From Semisulcospira habei (lineage: Eukaryota > Mollusca > Gastropoda > Semisulcospiridae): a stretch of DNA of 64,000 bases. Each line of letters starts with the position of its first letter. The stretch's first letter is position 1. Shown in pieces: positions 33,337 to 45,300 of this stretch. The position numbers and the translations under genes are program-made. Under the pieces are notes generated by a model that was given only the letters and a program-made list of their open reading frames with translations, had not been told where the DNA came from and did no database searches. The stretch is from the NCBI GenBank assembly GCA_036245525.1, contig BTPG01000004.1:18989103-19053102 (forward strand), written 5' to 3'.

Positions 33337-36300
33337 CATTTATATTCCCCCACCCGGGTTTGCCCTAGGGGACTTGGGTGGGGTTAGGTACTTTTTAGTT
33401 CCCAGGGTCACCCTGGTCAGCCCCACAGGGTGAGTTTTTTCTCTCTATTCTGGGGCATGTGTTTCTGTCTACCCGAGGTCCATTCACCTGTATTCGCCTT
33501 TTTAAAAATCTCCCTATTGTCTGCACTGCCTGTAGCTCTTGATATTGGATGTGTGTTGCTAAATGGTCTTAGCTTTATTTAGGCCCCATGTGTTAGGTTT
33601 ATTTAACGTATTTGACCGGCTGGCGACATACATTCAATGTTCTGTTTAGTTGTTTTTTTCACAAGCAGTGCAGGCACGTCCTGAGAAAGCCTTGTTGCTG
33701 TCGGGACGTTAAGCAATGTACAATCAATCAATCAATCAATCAATCATTTATATTGTATAAAGGTTACTTTAGAAAGGGAGCCCGTGTGTTGTGTTTTACC
33801 GCATGAATGCGCCCGTCTGAGTCAGTGGCGGTGTATGCGTCTGTTGCGTGAGAGTCTGTACGTGCGACTGTGGGCAAGTCTGCGTGCGTTACAGCAGGGA
33901 AAGGTTGTATTTTTGCATTTCCGCTGCTATCTGGGCGGCCTTGCCGCTCTGGTACATGGTCATGACATTCCATGTGCCCAAGGATGTGTCTCTGGATAGA
34001 GAGAGAGACGGTTCGGTCCTGTGGCTTCCGAAGACTTCCGGCTTTCACCACAAGACGTCATAAATCTTCTGGTAGAAGAACCTTCCTCCTCCTGGAAAGG
34101 AATTACTGTTTGTCTTTTCGTCGGCGTTTTTGTAGCTATTTCCTTTTTTGCAGGGTGGGGAAGCTGCCCCCACGCCTAAACCCCCTTACTAGGAGGACCA
34201 GGGGTTTTCTGTCGGGGTCACCTTCCCTTAGACCATGTTGGTTCACGCCACCTTATTTCATTCGGTGCACCCCTCTCGCGAGGGACCCCCTATCCACCAC
34301 CCAGGGGACGCTCCTCAACGCCATATGGTCCCAGCGCGAGGGCCGTCGCAAAGTGGTCCGTCGCAAAACTGATCTCAACCGCTGATCCGTGGAGGATGAG
34401 AGTGAAGACGTATCATCCCGCTGTGAGGAGTGTCTACTGTGTGTCGATTTCTGACATGATCTCTGTTGAACTCGTTCAGTCCGAGTTCCCTCCCGTGACG
34501 TGTCTGTCCCTAACGGACGAGGAGGCCGAGACCGCTGGGTGTAGTTCTTCCAACTCCTCCGAGGAGAAAGCTCGTCAGCGGTCCTGTCCCGACGGGAAGG
34601 TACCTGTCGTCGCCCCGTGTGGCCGCCCGGACGTCCGTCCTCCGGAGGTAGGGCCTCGGTCTCGCAATCCATAATCTGTCTTTGACTCCTTTCTCATCTT
34701 CCTATTTCCTTCGGTGGAGACGAATCTCGTCGCGGTCGTTTTCTCATATCCGGGCCCTCAGAGTGGAAGGTGGAGGTGTAGAGTTCACTCTGTGTCTCTC
34801 ATTCCTGTCCCTGTCTGAGAGGTGCATTGAAGAGGTGGCCCGGTGACGGCGCTGGTCCGGTCTAAGGCTGGCGGGCACTCTCCTCTCAGAGGGGGGATCC
34901 CCCGCTTGGGCTCTCTCTCTCTGTCTTTTACCTGAAGGGTGACAATCTCGTCCAATCTCTCTACTGCGGGGGGACCGAGCTCCAAATGCTGACCCGTGCC
35001 TAGGGGACGTACCCCGTCGTAGGCGGTCAAGCATAACCGGGGCCTCTACAAGGTGGGGTGGAGCTCTTGGTGCCCGGGCTTGGATGGGGGGCAAGCCCCG
35101 ATCCAAAAGGTTAGGCTCAATCATCTGCTGAAGGCGGGGAAGTTTCTCCCCAGGCACCGGAGGGGGTAGTAGACCCCTTTTATTCACAGTTCCATATGAT
35201 TCTGCCTTTTTCTGTCCTGCTGTAGCTTCCTTTCTTGACTTCAGCTGTGAGAGCGGCGCCAGTCTCTCCCTCTGGTAAAACGCCCACAGCTGTGACCATC
35301 TTTCTTCCTCCCAAATCCCGCATACGCGGCACGTCCGGCCGGAGGAGCAGCCTGAGCAGGGAAGGCAGACATCATGGCCATTGGAAGTCGTCACACTTGG
35401 TGCATGTCTGTACCTGAGTACTGAAACAAAGGACAGAAAAAACAAACAAACCAAGTGAAAGCGGGAAACCTCCAAGAAGAACCGCACTCCCCGAGTACTG
35501 AAACAAAGGACAGAAAAAACAAACCAAGTGAAAGCGGGGAACCTCCAAGAAGAACCGCACTCCCGGTCGGCTTGCCAAATATCACCGCCCGGTCACCGCC
35601 GCTGCCTGGTCGAAACTGGTTAGAGGTAGTCACCGCTACTTTACCTTGCCATTGCCCAAACCGGTAATCCCACAGAAAACCAACACCACGCAATCCACAG
35701 AACATGTAGGTAATCCAAACACAACACAATGCACATAAATCCAACGTCCACGAAAGTCCGAAACGCATAAATCCACAGTACACAACGGTAGTCCACCTAA
35801 CTACAGCCAGAGCACGAAATGTACACGGCCTGTCCTGAGCAGCTAAGCAAAGAGACTGCCGGGAAACGGTGAGCGCGCCACCGGATAGGGAGGAGGGGAG
35901 GCCAACTTGGGTGTCCTGGTAATGTCTCTTGGCTTGACTTCACGAATGAAGATTTTTATAGGAGTTGCCCACGAAGTCTGCAGGCTTGTTCGTGGCTGCG
36001 GAGGCCAATCCGGGACAGGCAGGTTCGACCGCAGTGGCTGCAGGGGGAGGTATGGCCAGGGTTCTGAGTTGCGGCATCTCTGTTTTTTCTCCTGAGCCGC
36101 TTGTCCTTAAGGCTAGCTCTGCGAGAGTCCTCAAAGGAGACAGCTGCCTTGTAAATGGTGGAGCGTCAGGTGTCACGGTCCACAGCAAGCGAAGACCACT
36201 AGAGGTGGTCGATTTGGCAGGCACTAAGTGACTTCTTGAGACAGTCTTTGTATCTCTTCTTTGGTGCCCCTCTGTCATGGTGTCCAGTAGCAAGCTCGCC

Positions 36301-39300
36301 GAACAGGGTGATCTTTGGTAGGCGATGATCCTCCATCCTGGAGACATGCCCCGCCCAGTGGAGCTGTGTCCGCAGCAGCAAAGCCTCGATGCTCACAGTT
36401 TCAGCCTGTTCAAAGACCTCGACGTTGGTGACATAGTCACTCCAGTGAATGCCCAGGATGGTGCGCAGGCAGCGCTGGTGGAAGCGTTCGAGGAGTCGTA
36501 GTTGGCTGCGGTAGAGGGCCCAGGACTCGGAACCATACAGCAGGGTGGTGAGGACCACAGCTCTGTACACGCTGATCTTGGTGCCTGTTTTCAGCTGTTG
36601 ATTGTGCCACACCCGCTTGAAAAGTCGCCCGAAAGCGCTGTTCGCTTTTGCCAGCCTGCTGTCAAGCTCCTTGTCCAGCTTGGCGTCCGACGTGATAATG
36701 CAGCCAAGGTAAGTAAACTGGTGCACTGACTTTAGTTCAGACTCGCCAATGGTGATGTGAGGAGGACGATACACTGTCTTGGGTTTGCCGGCTGATGGAG
36801 GACCTCTGTCTTTTTCATACTGACCTCGAGTCCAAAGAGCTGGGCAGCGTCTGCGAAGCAGGAAGTGATGCGCTGCAGGGCTCTCTCTGTGTGTGCAACG
36901 AGGGCAGCGTCATCAGCAAAAAGCAGCTCACGAATCAGTTGGTCACGAATCAGCGTGCAGTCGTCTGAGGTTGAACAGGCTGCCATCGAGACGATACCTG
37001 ATGTACACTGCATCGTCATCATCGAGGTCCATTGTGGCCTGCTTCAACATCATGCTAAAAAAGATGGTGAAGAGGGTCAGTGCCAGCATGCAGCCCTGCT
37101 TTACGCCGTTGAGAATAGGGAATGGTTCTGAGAGGTCATTGTTGAGTCTGACCTGGCCTTGCTGGTCCTCGTGATTGCCTCCCCTGTTGAAATGTACACA
37201 ACGATTTTTTTGGGCTAAAATTCATTGTTACGATTGTGGTTGTGTTATCCTGTGAGAGCGTGCATGTGTTTATCGTAGGAAACGATCTGATATTTATTTG
37301 AGCTATCATGGTTACGTTTCACGTGCCTTTTTAGTAAGATTTTCTTTTGTTAGTGAGTAGAGCCGATTTCGTTTTGTTAAGTTTAGTCCAGAACGTTCTA
37401 GAAGGGTCGCACTGTCTAGTGACCTCGTATGTGTGACGTCTAGTAGCTGGCAACAGTTCGTAACATTTCGCTACATTTTGTTTTTCTGTGTGCGTGAATT
37501 GAGCAGCCTTTATTTTGTTTTGGGAATGTTCTCGTACCTTCTAGAGCATTCATAGAACGTGGTGATAGGGCTACCATACTTTTATGTGTCTTCATTATAC
37601 ATTAGGATTTAGAGCTGAAGTGAGCAGCCGAGTTTTTGTAGCCTATTTTAGCGATTCCAGAAGATTCTTATTTATGAGTTTCAGTTGCGTATTTCGTTCC
37701 GATTGGTTGCTTTGATTGATTGTACATTGCTTAACGTCCCGACAGCAACAAGGCTTTCTCAGGACGTGCCTGCACTGCTTGTGAAAAAAAAAAAACTAAA
37801 CAGAACATTGAATGTATGTCGCCAGCCGGTCAAATACATTAAATAAACCTAAGACATGGGGCCTAAATAAAGCTAAGACCATTTAGCAACACACATCCAA
37901 TATCAGGAGCTACAGGCAGTGCAGACAGTAGGGAGAGTTTTAAAAAGGCAAATACAGGTGAATGGACAAAGGGTAGACAGAAACACATGCCCCAGAATAG
38001 AGAGAAAAACCCACCCTGTGGGGCTGACCAGGGTGACCCTGGAAAATAAAAAATACCTAACCCCACCCAAGTCCCCCAGGGCAGACCCGGGTGGGGGACC
38101 GATTGGTTGCATTGTATTATTTCCGTAGATGATTCTAGAATTTGGTAGTATATATAAGGAGGGCGTTAGGAAAGCGTGTTCGTACATTGTCTTGCTTTGT
38201 CAGTTGTAGAGACACGCAGTTTATTGGGAGAGACGCTGTGTATGAGAAACTTTGTGTCGCAGTGTGGACATTGCAGAAGAGACTTTGTATCAGTAGTTTG
38301 TGCATTTGGAATTGCACTGTGTGGATATCGCATCGCTGAATTAAATATTGTTGGAACTGTTACTCCAGTATTGTCTACATCCTTAAGCCACGTGTGACAG
38401 ATTGCAGCTGAACAAGGTTTATTTTAAAGAACCTTACGTGCGTGCGTCTGGTGTGTTTATCATACTACGACTACAACTCCACCACGTAACATTCATTTTT
38501 CTCTAAAAGGTATTTTTTTCGAAAAATACTTACTGATGACATGACAAATTGGAAGTGCCTACTTACTCACACAATTTTAGCCTAAGAACCCGTTGTGCCC
38601 CTGCACAACCCGGGAGGCACTCGGGGAACCCCCAGAGGGGCCGAGAGTTGTCTCCCGTGCCTGCCCATCCGGTTCCGAGTCGTACGATAATTCCTCAGTC
38701 AGGATACTTAGCTCACCAGCGGCAAGCGAGGCAGGTGGGAGGTCCTCCGAGTCATGTCATCGGTAAGTATTTTTCGAAAAAATACCTTTTAGAGAAAAAT
38801 GAATTTATTTCCTCAAAAACATTACTGATGACATGAAAAATTGGAAGAATAGCGAGAAGGAGGAGGGTGCCGCTACCCCAACCACCCCCAAGGGGCCTAT
38901 GCAGGGCCATCCTCCCTGTCGCACACTTCCGACAATTTTAGCTAAGTGCATACCTACGGCGCCTGTGGCCCCGGCAGGGAGTGTTGTGCCGCCGTGATGT
39001 CCCCCACCAGAGCGAGGTTGTCTCGCTGGCCTGCCAGATCCCGGAGGTAGAAGCGGGCAAAGGTCGATTCAGCTCGCCAGCCCACGGCTGCCACGATGTC
39101 CTTGACCGCGCAGTTCCCGTCAAATGCGAGGCTCGTGGCCATGGCTCATACCTCGTGTGCGCGCATCTTGAGCCTCTTCGCTCCCTGAGGGGAGAGGTCC
39201 TGGTATGCGGACCTAATGACCCAGCATAGCCAGGAAGATATCGTCTGGGCTATAATGTCAGTTCTGCCGGGTTTTAGAGGCAGGAAGAGGCGTGAGCGTC

Positions 39301-42300
39301 CTCTACGGACGGCTTTGGTTCAGCGTAGGTAAACGCGTAGGGTGCGCACGGGATCTTGTTGCCTGGTCTCCCGGGGGAAGTTCATCCCACGCAGCGGCCG
39401 TAGGGTGATCACCTGTGGCACGGTCAGTGGAGACCTGGTCTTGGCAAGGAAAGTAGGGTCCGTGAAAAGCTGCACGGAGCCATCCGCACGAAACTGAAGG
39501 CAGGCAGGGCGCACCGAGAGCGCGTGTAGCTTGCTGACTCGGGCCGCGGCGGCAAGGGCCAAAGGGAAGCATGTCTTACGAGTCAAATCCGCGAAGCGGG
39601 CCGCCTGCAGCGGTTCAAATCTGGCGGAGTTTAGCCACGTCAGCACCCAGGGGAGGTCCCAGCGCGGAACGAGTGAGCAGGGCAACTGGACGCTGCAAAG
39701 AAGTGCGTCATAAGGTCGGCGATGTCTTTACAGGCGCCGGGGTCAGGGCGGCCGAGGTGCCGGTAGGTGTCGGCAATCATGGACAGGTACCCCCAGATGG
39801 TGATGGGGGCCAAGCCTTGGTCTCCGAAGAACCAGAGGAAAAAGTCCGCGAGCTGGGGGTTCGTCAGTTCGGTGGGGGAGAGTCGTTGGTCCTCGCACCA
39901 GGAGCACAGTACTCGCCATTTTCCCTTGTAGACGCACCGCGTCGAGGGTCTGCGCGCAGAAGAGATCGCTTCCACTGCTGCACTCGAGAAGCCTCTAGTG
40001 GTGAGGGCGTGCCGCACAATCTCCAGGTGTGAAAGAGGAGACGCTCTGGGCATGGGTGGAAGAGCGATTGGCGAGGCTGCTTGAGCATGGTCTCCGGTGT
40101 TGGAAGCCACAGGAGGGGGGGGGGGGCGGTGGCGAGGCTGATGAGGTCGGTGGTCCAAGACCGGTTCCAGGAGAACGGAGCGACCAGCAAGACGATCGCA
40201 TTGCATCCCCGAAGCTTGAGGAGGACCTTGTCGAGGGGGAAGGCATAAGCTATAATCCCGTCCCAGGGGATGGAGAGTGCGTCGACTGCTCAGGCCAGGG
40301 GGTTCGGGATCAGGGAGACAAAGAGGGGAAGCTGGTGGTTCCACCTCGTGGCGAACAAGTCGATCATAGGGGTCTCCCAGTGCGCACAGATCATCTGGAA
40401 GATGTCGCAGCGAAGAGTCCACTCCGTGTGTAGCAGTTGGCCGCGATGCAAGAGGGAGTCGGCCAGGACGTTCAGGTGACTGGGAATGTGTCGGGCCCGG
40501 AGCGAAATGCCGCAGTCCTGGCACCAGAGCATCAGACGGTAGAGGAGCATGCACAGGTCGGGGGAGAGAGTCCCACCTTGCTTCTGGATGTACGCCACCA
40601 CTGTCGCGTTGTCAGAGAGGACCAGGAGTTCTTGGTGACTGAGTCGGGTCTCCCACGTGACGAGGGCTTGCCAAACTGCTTGCAGCTCCAACCAGTTGAT
40701 GTGCCGAGAGGCCAGCTCTGGGGGCCAGGCGCCAGACGTTGCGCTGAAGTCCGGTAGTAGGTGGGCATCCCAACCCGAGAGACTTGCGTCGACACACAGG
40801 GACAGCTGGGGGGGAGGGGAAGCCAGGGGAACTCCGGTGGCCAGCCACGCAGGATCCCCCCAAAGCTGCAGGTGGGGGCAAAGCATCGGAGTTACTGGTA
40901 CCAGGGCTGTCAAATCAGCAGAGAAAGGGTGCCAGTGAAGCAGGAGATGCAGCTGTATCGGCCGGCAGTAGAGCCGCCCCAGGGGAAGAAGATCCGCGGC
41001 CGCATTCATCACGTCGAGGAGCTGAAGCCAGACTCTGGCGGGGGGCTGCGTCCTGCTGTTCTAACTCTCTGGCCAAGGCGGCTAACTTCTGAACCCGTTG
41101 CTCCGGCAAACGGACCCTGTTGAGGACGGTGGCGAACTCCATGCCCGGGTGAACAAAGTGGCGAGAGAGCGTGAGGTCTGACTTGCCCGCGTTGATCAGA
41201 AACCCCAACTGAGCCAAAAGCCACATCAGAGCATCCCTGTCCACTGCTAGGGCGGCCACCGACTGGTTGCGTAAGAGGAGGTCGTCGAGGTAGTTGGATG
41301 TCAGACTGGACGACGACTGCCGAGCCTTGGCCACCACTGCGTCCATCAGGCGGGTAAACACCCATGGGCTGAGGTTGAGACTGAACAGCAGGGACCGGAA
41401 CTGGTAAACTACTCCATCGCAGGCGAAGAGGAGGTACCTCCTCAAGGCGGGGTGAATGGGGACGTGCAAATACGCGTCGGATAGGTCCAGGCTCACCGCG
41501 AAGTCCAAAGGATGGACGGAGGCTCTGAGGGCTCTGGCGGTCTCCATGCGGAAGGATGGCACGGTGATAAAGGCGTTCAGCGCCGAAAGGTTGATGACCG
41601 GTCTCCACTTTCCGCCCGGCTTGGGAACAAGAAAGAGGCGGCTGTAGAAGGCTGGAGTGTCGGGGTGCACGACCACCTCCGTGGCGGCCTTCTGCAGGAG
41701 GGAGGAGATTTCTGCGCATAGAGCGCCGGCCTTCCGGGCGTCGGAGGGCACAGAGGTCCAACAGGGGGAGCCACAAAGCGGCGGAGGGGAGCGGAAGGAG
41801 ACCTGCAGGCCGTCGGTAATGGTGGACCAGATCCAGGGGTCGTCTGGGAACAGCGAGTGCCAAACTTCGCTGTACTGTGCAAGCCTCCCACCGACTGGAG
41901 ACTCCGAGACGGACGGCGGGGGCGGAGGAGCGCAGGAATCAGGCGGCCCGCCCGCACCCGGGGCGACGGGCAGGGTGGAGACGGGAGGGGGCAAAGGCGC
42001 CAGCCTGGCCAGGGCGGCCAAAGGCGGGGCGGCGGCGGGGGGCGCCATGGGACAAGAGGACACAGGGGGTCTGGGGAGCCGCAGGGCGCGACCCGGAGCC
42101 TTGCGGGCTGGACGAAAGCGTGGGGGAACATGTTGTCTTGCCAGGCCACCGATCCGCATTCGCCGTCTTCACCGAGTTCCAGGTGTCGCCGAAGAGGAGG
42201 GGTCCACCCAGGGGGGCACGGCGAAGCTGGTTACGCAGGTCGGGAGGCATACCCCGACAGGCCAGCAGAAGGGCATCCTGACGCATGAGGTCACAATTGG

Positions 42301-45300
42301 AGGACGCCGCCATGGCGCTGACGGATGAGTGGTAGGCTGTCCGATTGGCCGCTTCCACGAGGGCGAGGAGATCTCCCAGGAGGGGGGTCAAGGAGGGATG
42401 CCAGGCGCCCGCGATCCGGCACACGAAGGCTTGGGTGAGTAGCTCGAGGAAGCCCGAGCAGGCGAGGGTGTTGCGGACGAGCGTAGCAGTATTGTTCAAG
42501 CCCCGGGGAATGGCACACTTGAGGAGGGTGATGCCGCCCGCCTGAAGGATGGCCGCCGGGTCCACTGCGGGAAGGGGGCAGGCGAAGGCCTGGGAGTGTC
42601 CGGCGTACCACACTTGACGAAAGGCATTGTCATGGCCGGGGGGGCCACCTACGGTCGGAGAAGAAGTCGGTCTCCTGAGGGGCAGCGAGCAGATGAGCGG
42701 AGAAGGCGTCCCGCATGTCTCGAAAGCCGGGAGGCTGAGGGAGCGACTTGAACTTCTTGGTCTGCTTGCCAGCGTCAATGAAGGCAGAGACCTTCCGCTT
42801 GAGCGGGGGGGAAGGAGGGCATGCGTCGGCAGGGAGGGCGGCCGAGATGAGGCGGGCCGCCTCATCTAGGGCAAGTAAGGTTTCAGCACGAGAGGTCGCA
42901 GCCAGCGGCGAAGGGTCCGAGGCGTCGGAGGCGGCCGAGCGAGAAGCGGAGGAATGGCCAGGGCCAAGCAGCACAGAGACGGAGTCCTCTGGGAGAAGAC
43001 TCAGCGCGTCGTCATCCTGGGAGTGGGGGGCGGCGGGGAAGAGTGACGCATGAGGAAGACAAACCATGCCTCAAGTCCGGACGGGGGCTGCGGCGAGACC
43101 GGGGGGAGCCCAGCCGGGGAAGGCGAGGGGAGCGGCTGCAATGACGGGAAGAACGACCCAGATCCCGACGACGAGGGCTCCTGCCTGAGCGGTGCCGAGG
43201 GGAGGCACTAGGAGGGCTGCTGGTCGTCCGATGCGCGCAACGGTCCTTCCGATGAGCGTCCAAAAGAGAGCGTGATCGCCGAGAGTAGTGGGAAGCTCGA
43301 GAGGGCTCCAAATGTTCCAAGGTCCTCGGGCACGTGGCACTTCGTCTCTGAGAGCTGGGCTCAGTGATGCGGGCTCCCTGCCGGCATATGGACTCCCTGG
43401 AAGAGTCCACAAGCGTGAGAGACGAGCGAGAACTGATAGCGGACAAAGGGCGGCGCGACGCGCGTCCCCATGGGCCGGGCTCCGTAAAGCGGGCACTGTG
43501 TGTCCGTGGATTGACATCAGTTCTCCGAGCAGTGCTGGGTGCACGCGTACGTTGTGGCGTCAGTTCCACAGGGTCGGCACAATAGCTCTTGGTCACTGCT
43601 CCAGGCACAGTAGGGGGCTCCTGGACAGGAGGGTCACTTGCTGGGGACGGCCGGTTCCGCCTGTAGAAGCTCCATAACTGAGACCACCTCAGTTCAGGCC
43701 AGGGGGAGCAGATGTCACAGGCTTGGTCCGAGGCGCAGCCAGAACAGGGAAGGCAGACCTTGTGGTTCTCAGTTGGCCACTGGAAGTCACCGCACAGTGT
43801 GCAGGTCCTCACCTGGCAACTCTCCGCAGCAGCGGGAACGGCACCTCCATACCACTGGCAGCGATGGAAGGCGGGAGCGCGGGAAGAAGGGATGAGAACG
43901 CGACCGTAGGAGCTCACTAGGCAGCGCAGCACAAAGCCAGGGCCGTCACAGCAGAAGAAGCAGGGCCAAAACAGTCACGAGCAAAGTCCAGTAGGGTTCC
44001 AAACTGGTCGCACGCAGGCAAGACCGGAGGCTAAGCACACACGTCTGAACGGCACGAGCTAAGTAGACTGACTGAGGAATTATCGTACGACTCGGAACTG
44101 GATGGGCAGGCACGGGAGACAACTGTCGGCCCCTCTGGGGGTTCCCCGAGTGCCTCCCGGGTTGTGCAGGGGCACAACGGGTTCTTAGGCTAAAATTGTG
44201 TGAGTAAGTAAACACTTCCAATTTGTCATGTCATCGGTAATGTTTTTGAGGAAATAAATTGTTAAGCTAAGCGAAGTATTCCCAGTAGTAATGCCGTCGG
44301 TAATGATTTTGAGAAAATAAATAACCCAACGAAGAAAGAAACACACTTAAAAATTATAGTTAAAACAAACTTTATTAATTTTTTATGTTAAAATCTTTTT
44401 CCAAAATAGACATACAAGTACACAATTTGGAACTTATCTTTTCTTGACGAGAAGATGCAACTTTCCTCATTGGATTCTTCTCAAAGATGGATTGGCCATG
44501 ACAAATGAAAGACAGTACCAGTTCAGCTTGATAACTGCCACCTGGCCAGGCACCAATTAGGCTAATCTCGCACTACCATTGAACTATATGGCCGTTGCAT
44601 CCAAAAATTGCAAAATTCATTATTAGGTGTGACAAAGTTGAGTAAATTAAACAAATTTAAAAAAAAAAAAACGATACTGAAGATACTGAAAACAAAGTTC
44701 AAGAAGAAGATCAAATTTAATCCTGGTGCCTATAAGAAGGCACCAGGATTAAATTTGAACTTCTCTTTCAACTTTGTTTGAACTTGAACTTCTCCTTCCT
44801 ACTGTGGTTGTGAAAACTATAATAACTTGTACATACTGTTCTGCAAAAGACAACAAGATGGAAGACTTTTTTAAAAAAATTTTGAGACGGAACAAAATAA
44901 GGGTCAGGTGCAAAAGTGCTACCTAATCCAATCTCAATTTGATCTAAGTTAACAAACTTCTATTCAATGGGCGTGTTAAGTCATCAGAAACTGGCCAAGA
45001 AAAACGATGATACCAAATGATAATTTGGAGCACATGCTCACCTGAGGGCTCCTAGCTATGGAAGGAGGGACAGAGAAGAAGTAACCAGCCTCCACTCCAA
45101 TAAGGGCATTCCACACCTTTCCATCAAATGCATGAAGAAGAACCTTGGTTGCACCTGCAGATGGAAGAAATGGACCAGCTGTAAGGCAAAGAGGAGCAGA
45201 GGTCAAATTAAGACGCATGGAACCTCAACACACAACAACAGGAAGACCACGGCAACTGCAGCTGACGTCGGCCTAAAATTGGGGGATTTGACCTTAGAGC

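Larger units (their letters stand above)
32196..33893. mobile_element. Candidate solo LTR inserted in LINE D
   Basis: Begins TGTGATG and ends GTTACA, flanked by 5-bp duplications GCAGG (32191-32195 and 33894-33898). Removing it restores the LINE D frame ([12 protein letters not shown]). No coding capacity. Itself carries the SINE-like element at 33347-33743; without it, about 1.29 kb. TG...CA ends and a 5-bp duplication fit an LTR retrotransposon, but no internal region is present. Confidence 0.65.
29341..34342 (-). mobile_element. LINE D: RTE-like retrotransposon inserted in DIRS 1
   Basis: Flanked by an 11-bp duplication (CCGTCGCAAAG). The 5' region is at 34342-34000; the endonuclease start [14 protein letters not shown] is at about 33990-33900. 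The element is interrupted by an LTR-like insertion (32196-33898) and continues [13 protein letters not shown] at 32190. The 3' end is a (GTAA)n tail at 29341-29356. Confidence 0.85.
38492..44261 (-). mobile_element. DIRS element 2, structurally complete
   Basis: About 5.8 kb. Inverted repeats at about 38530-38715 and 44055-44240 (shared GATGACATGACAAATTGG). The internal complementary region at 38766-38838 is the reverse complement of the right end joined to the left end. Gag-like, RT, RNase H and recombinase regions are all present on the minus strand. It is inserted in the right repeat of DIRS 1, with TT at both junctions. Frameshifts suggest a defective copy. Confidence 0.85.
24814..44324 (-). 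mobile_element. DIRS element 1 (tyrosine-recombinase retrotransposon), multiply interrupted
   Basis: DIRS elements integrate through a tyrosine recombinase and carry inverted terminal repeats plus an internal complementary region. Here the left repeat is at 24814-25030 and the complementary region is at about 25076-25180. Recombinase, RNase H, RT and gag-like regions follow on the minus strand. The right inverted repeat survives in three pieces (about 35843-35921, 37173-37225 and 44262-44324) that join to match the left repeat, e.g. CTCACCGTTCCCCGGCAG and TTAGCTTAACAATTTTAGCC. Insertions: L2 fragment (about 26882-27228), LINE D (29341-34342), LINE A piece (35922-37172), DIRS element 2 plus LTR (about 37226-44261). 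Dead copy; lies in TATDN3 intron 10. Confidence 0.85.

Noticed and set aside
33972..34674. Plus-strand ORFs at the LINE D / DIRS 1 junction
   Set aside because: They cross an insertion boundary and oppose real frames.
40029..42328. Long plus-strand ORFs in the DIRS 2 region
   Set aside because: GC-rich antisense frames of RT, RNase H and gag; no independent motif.
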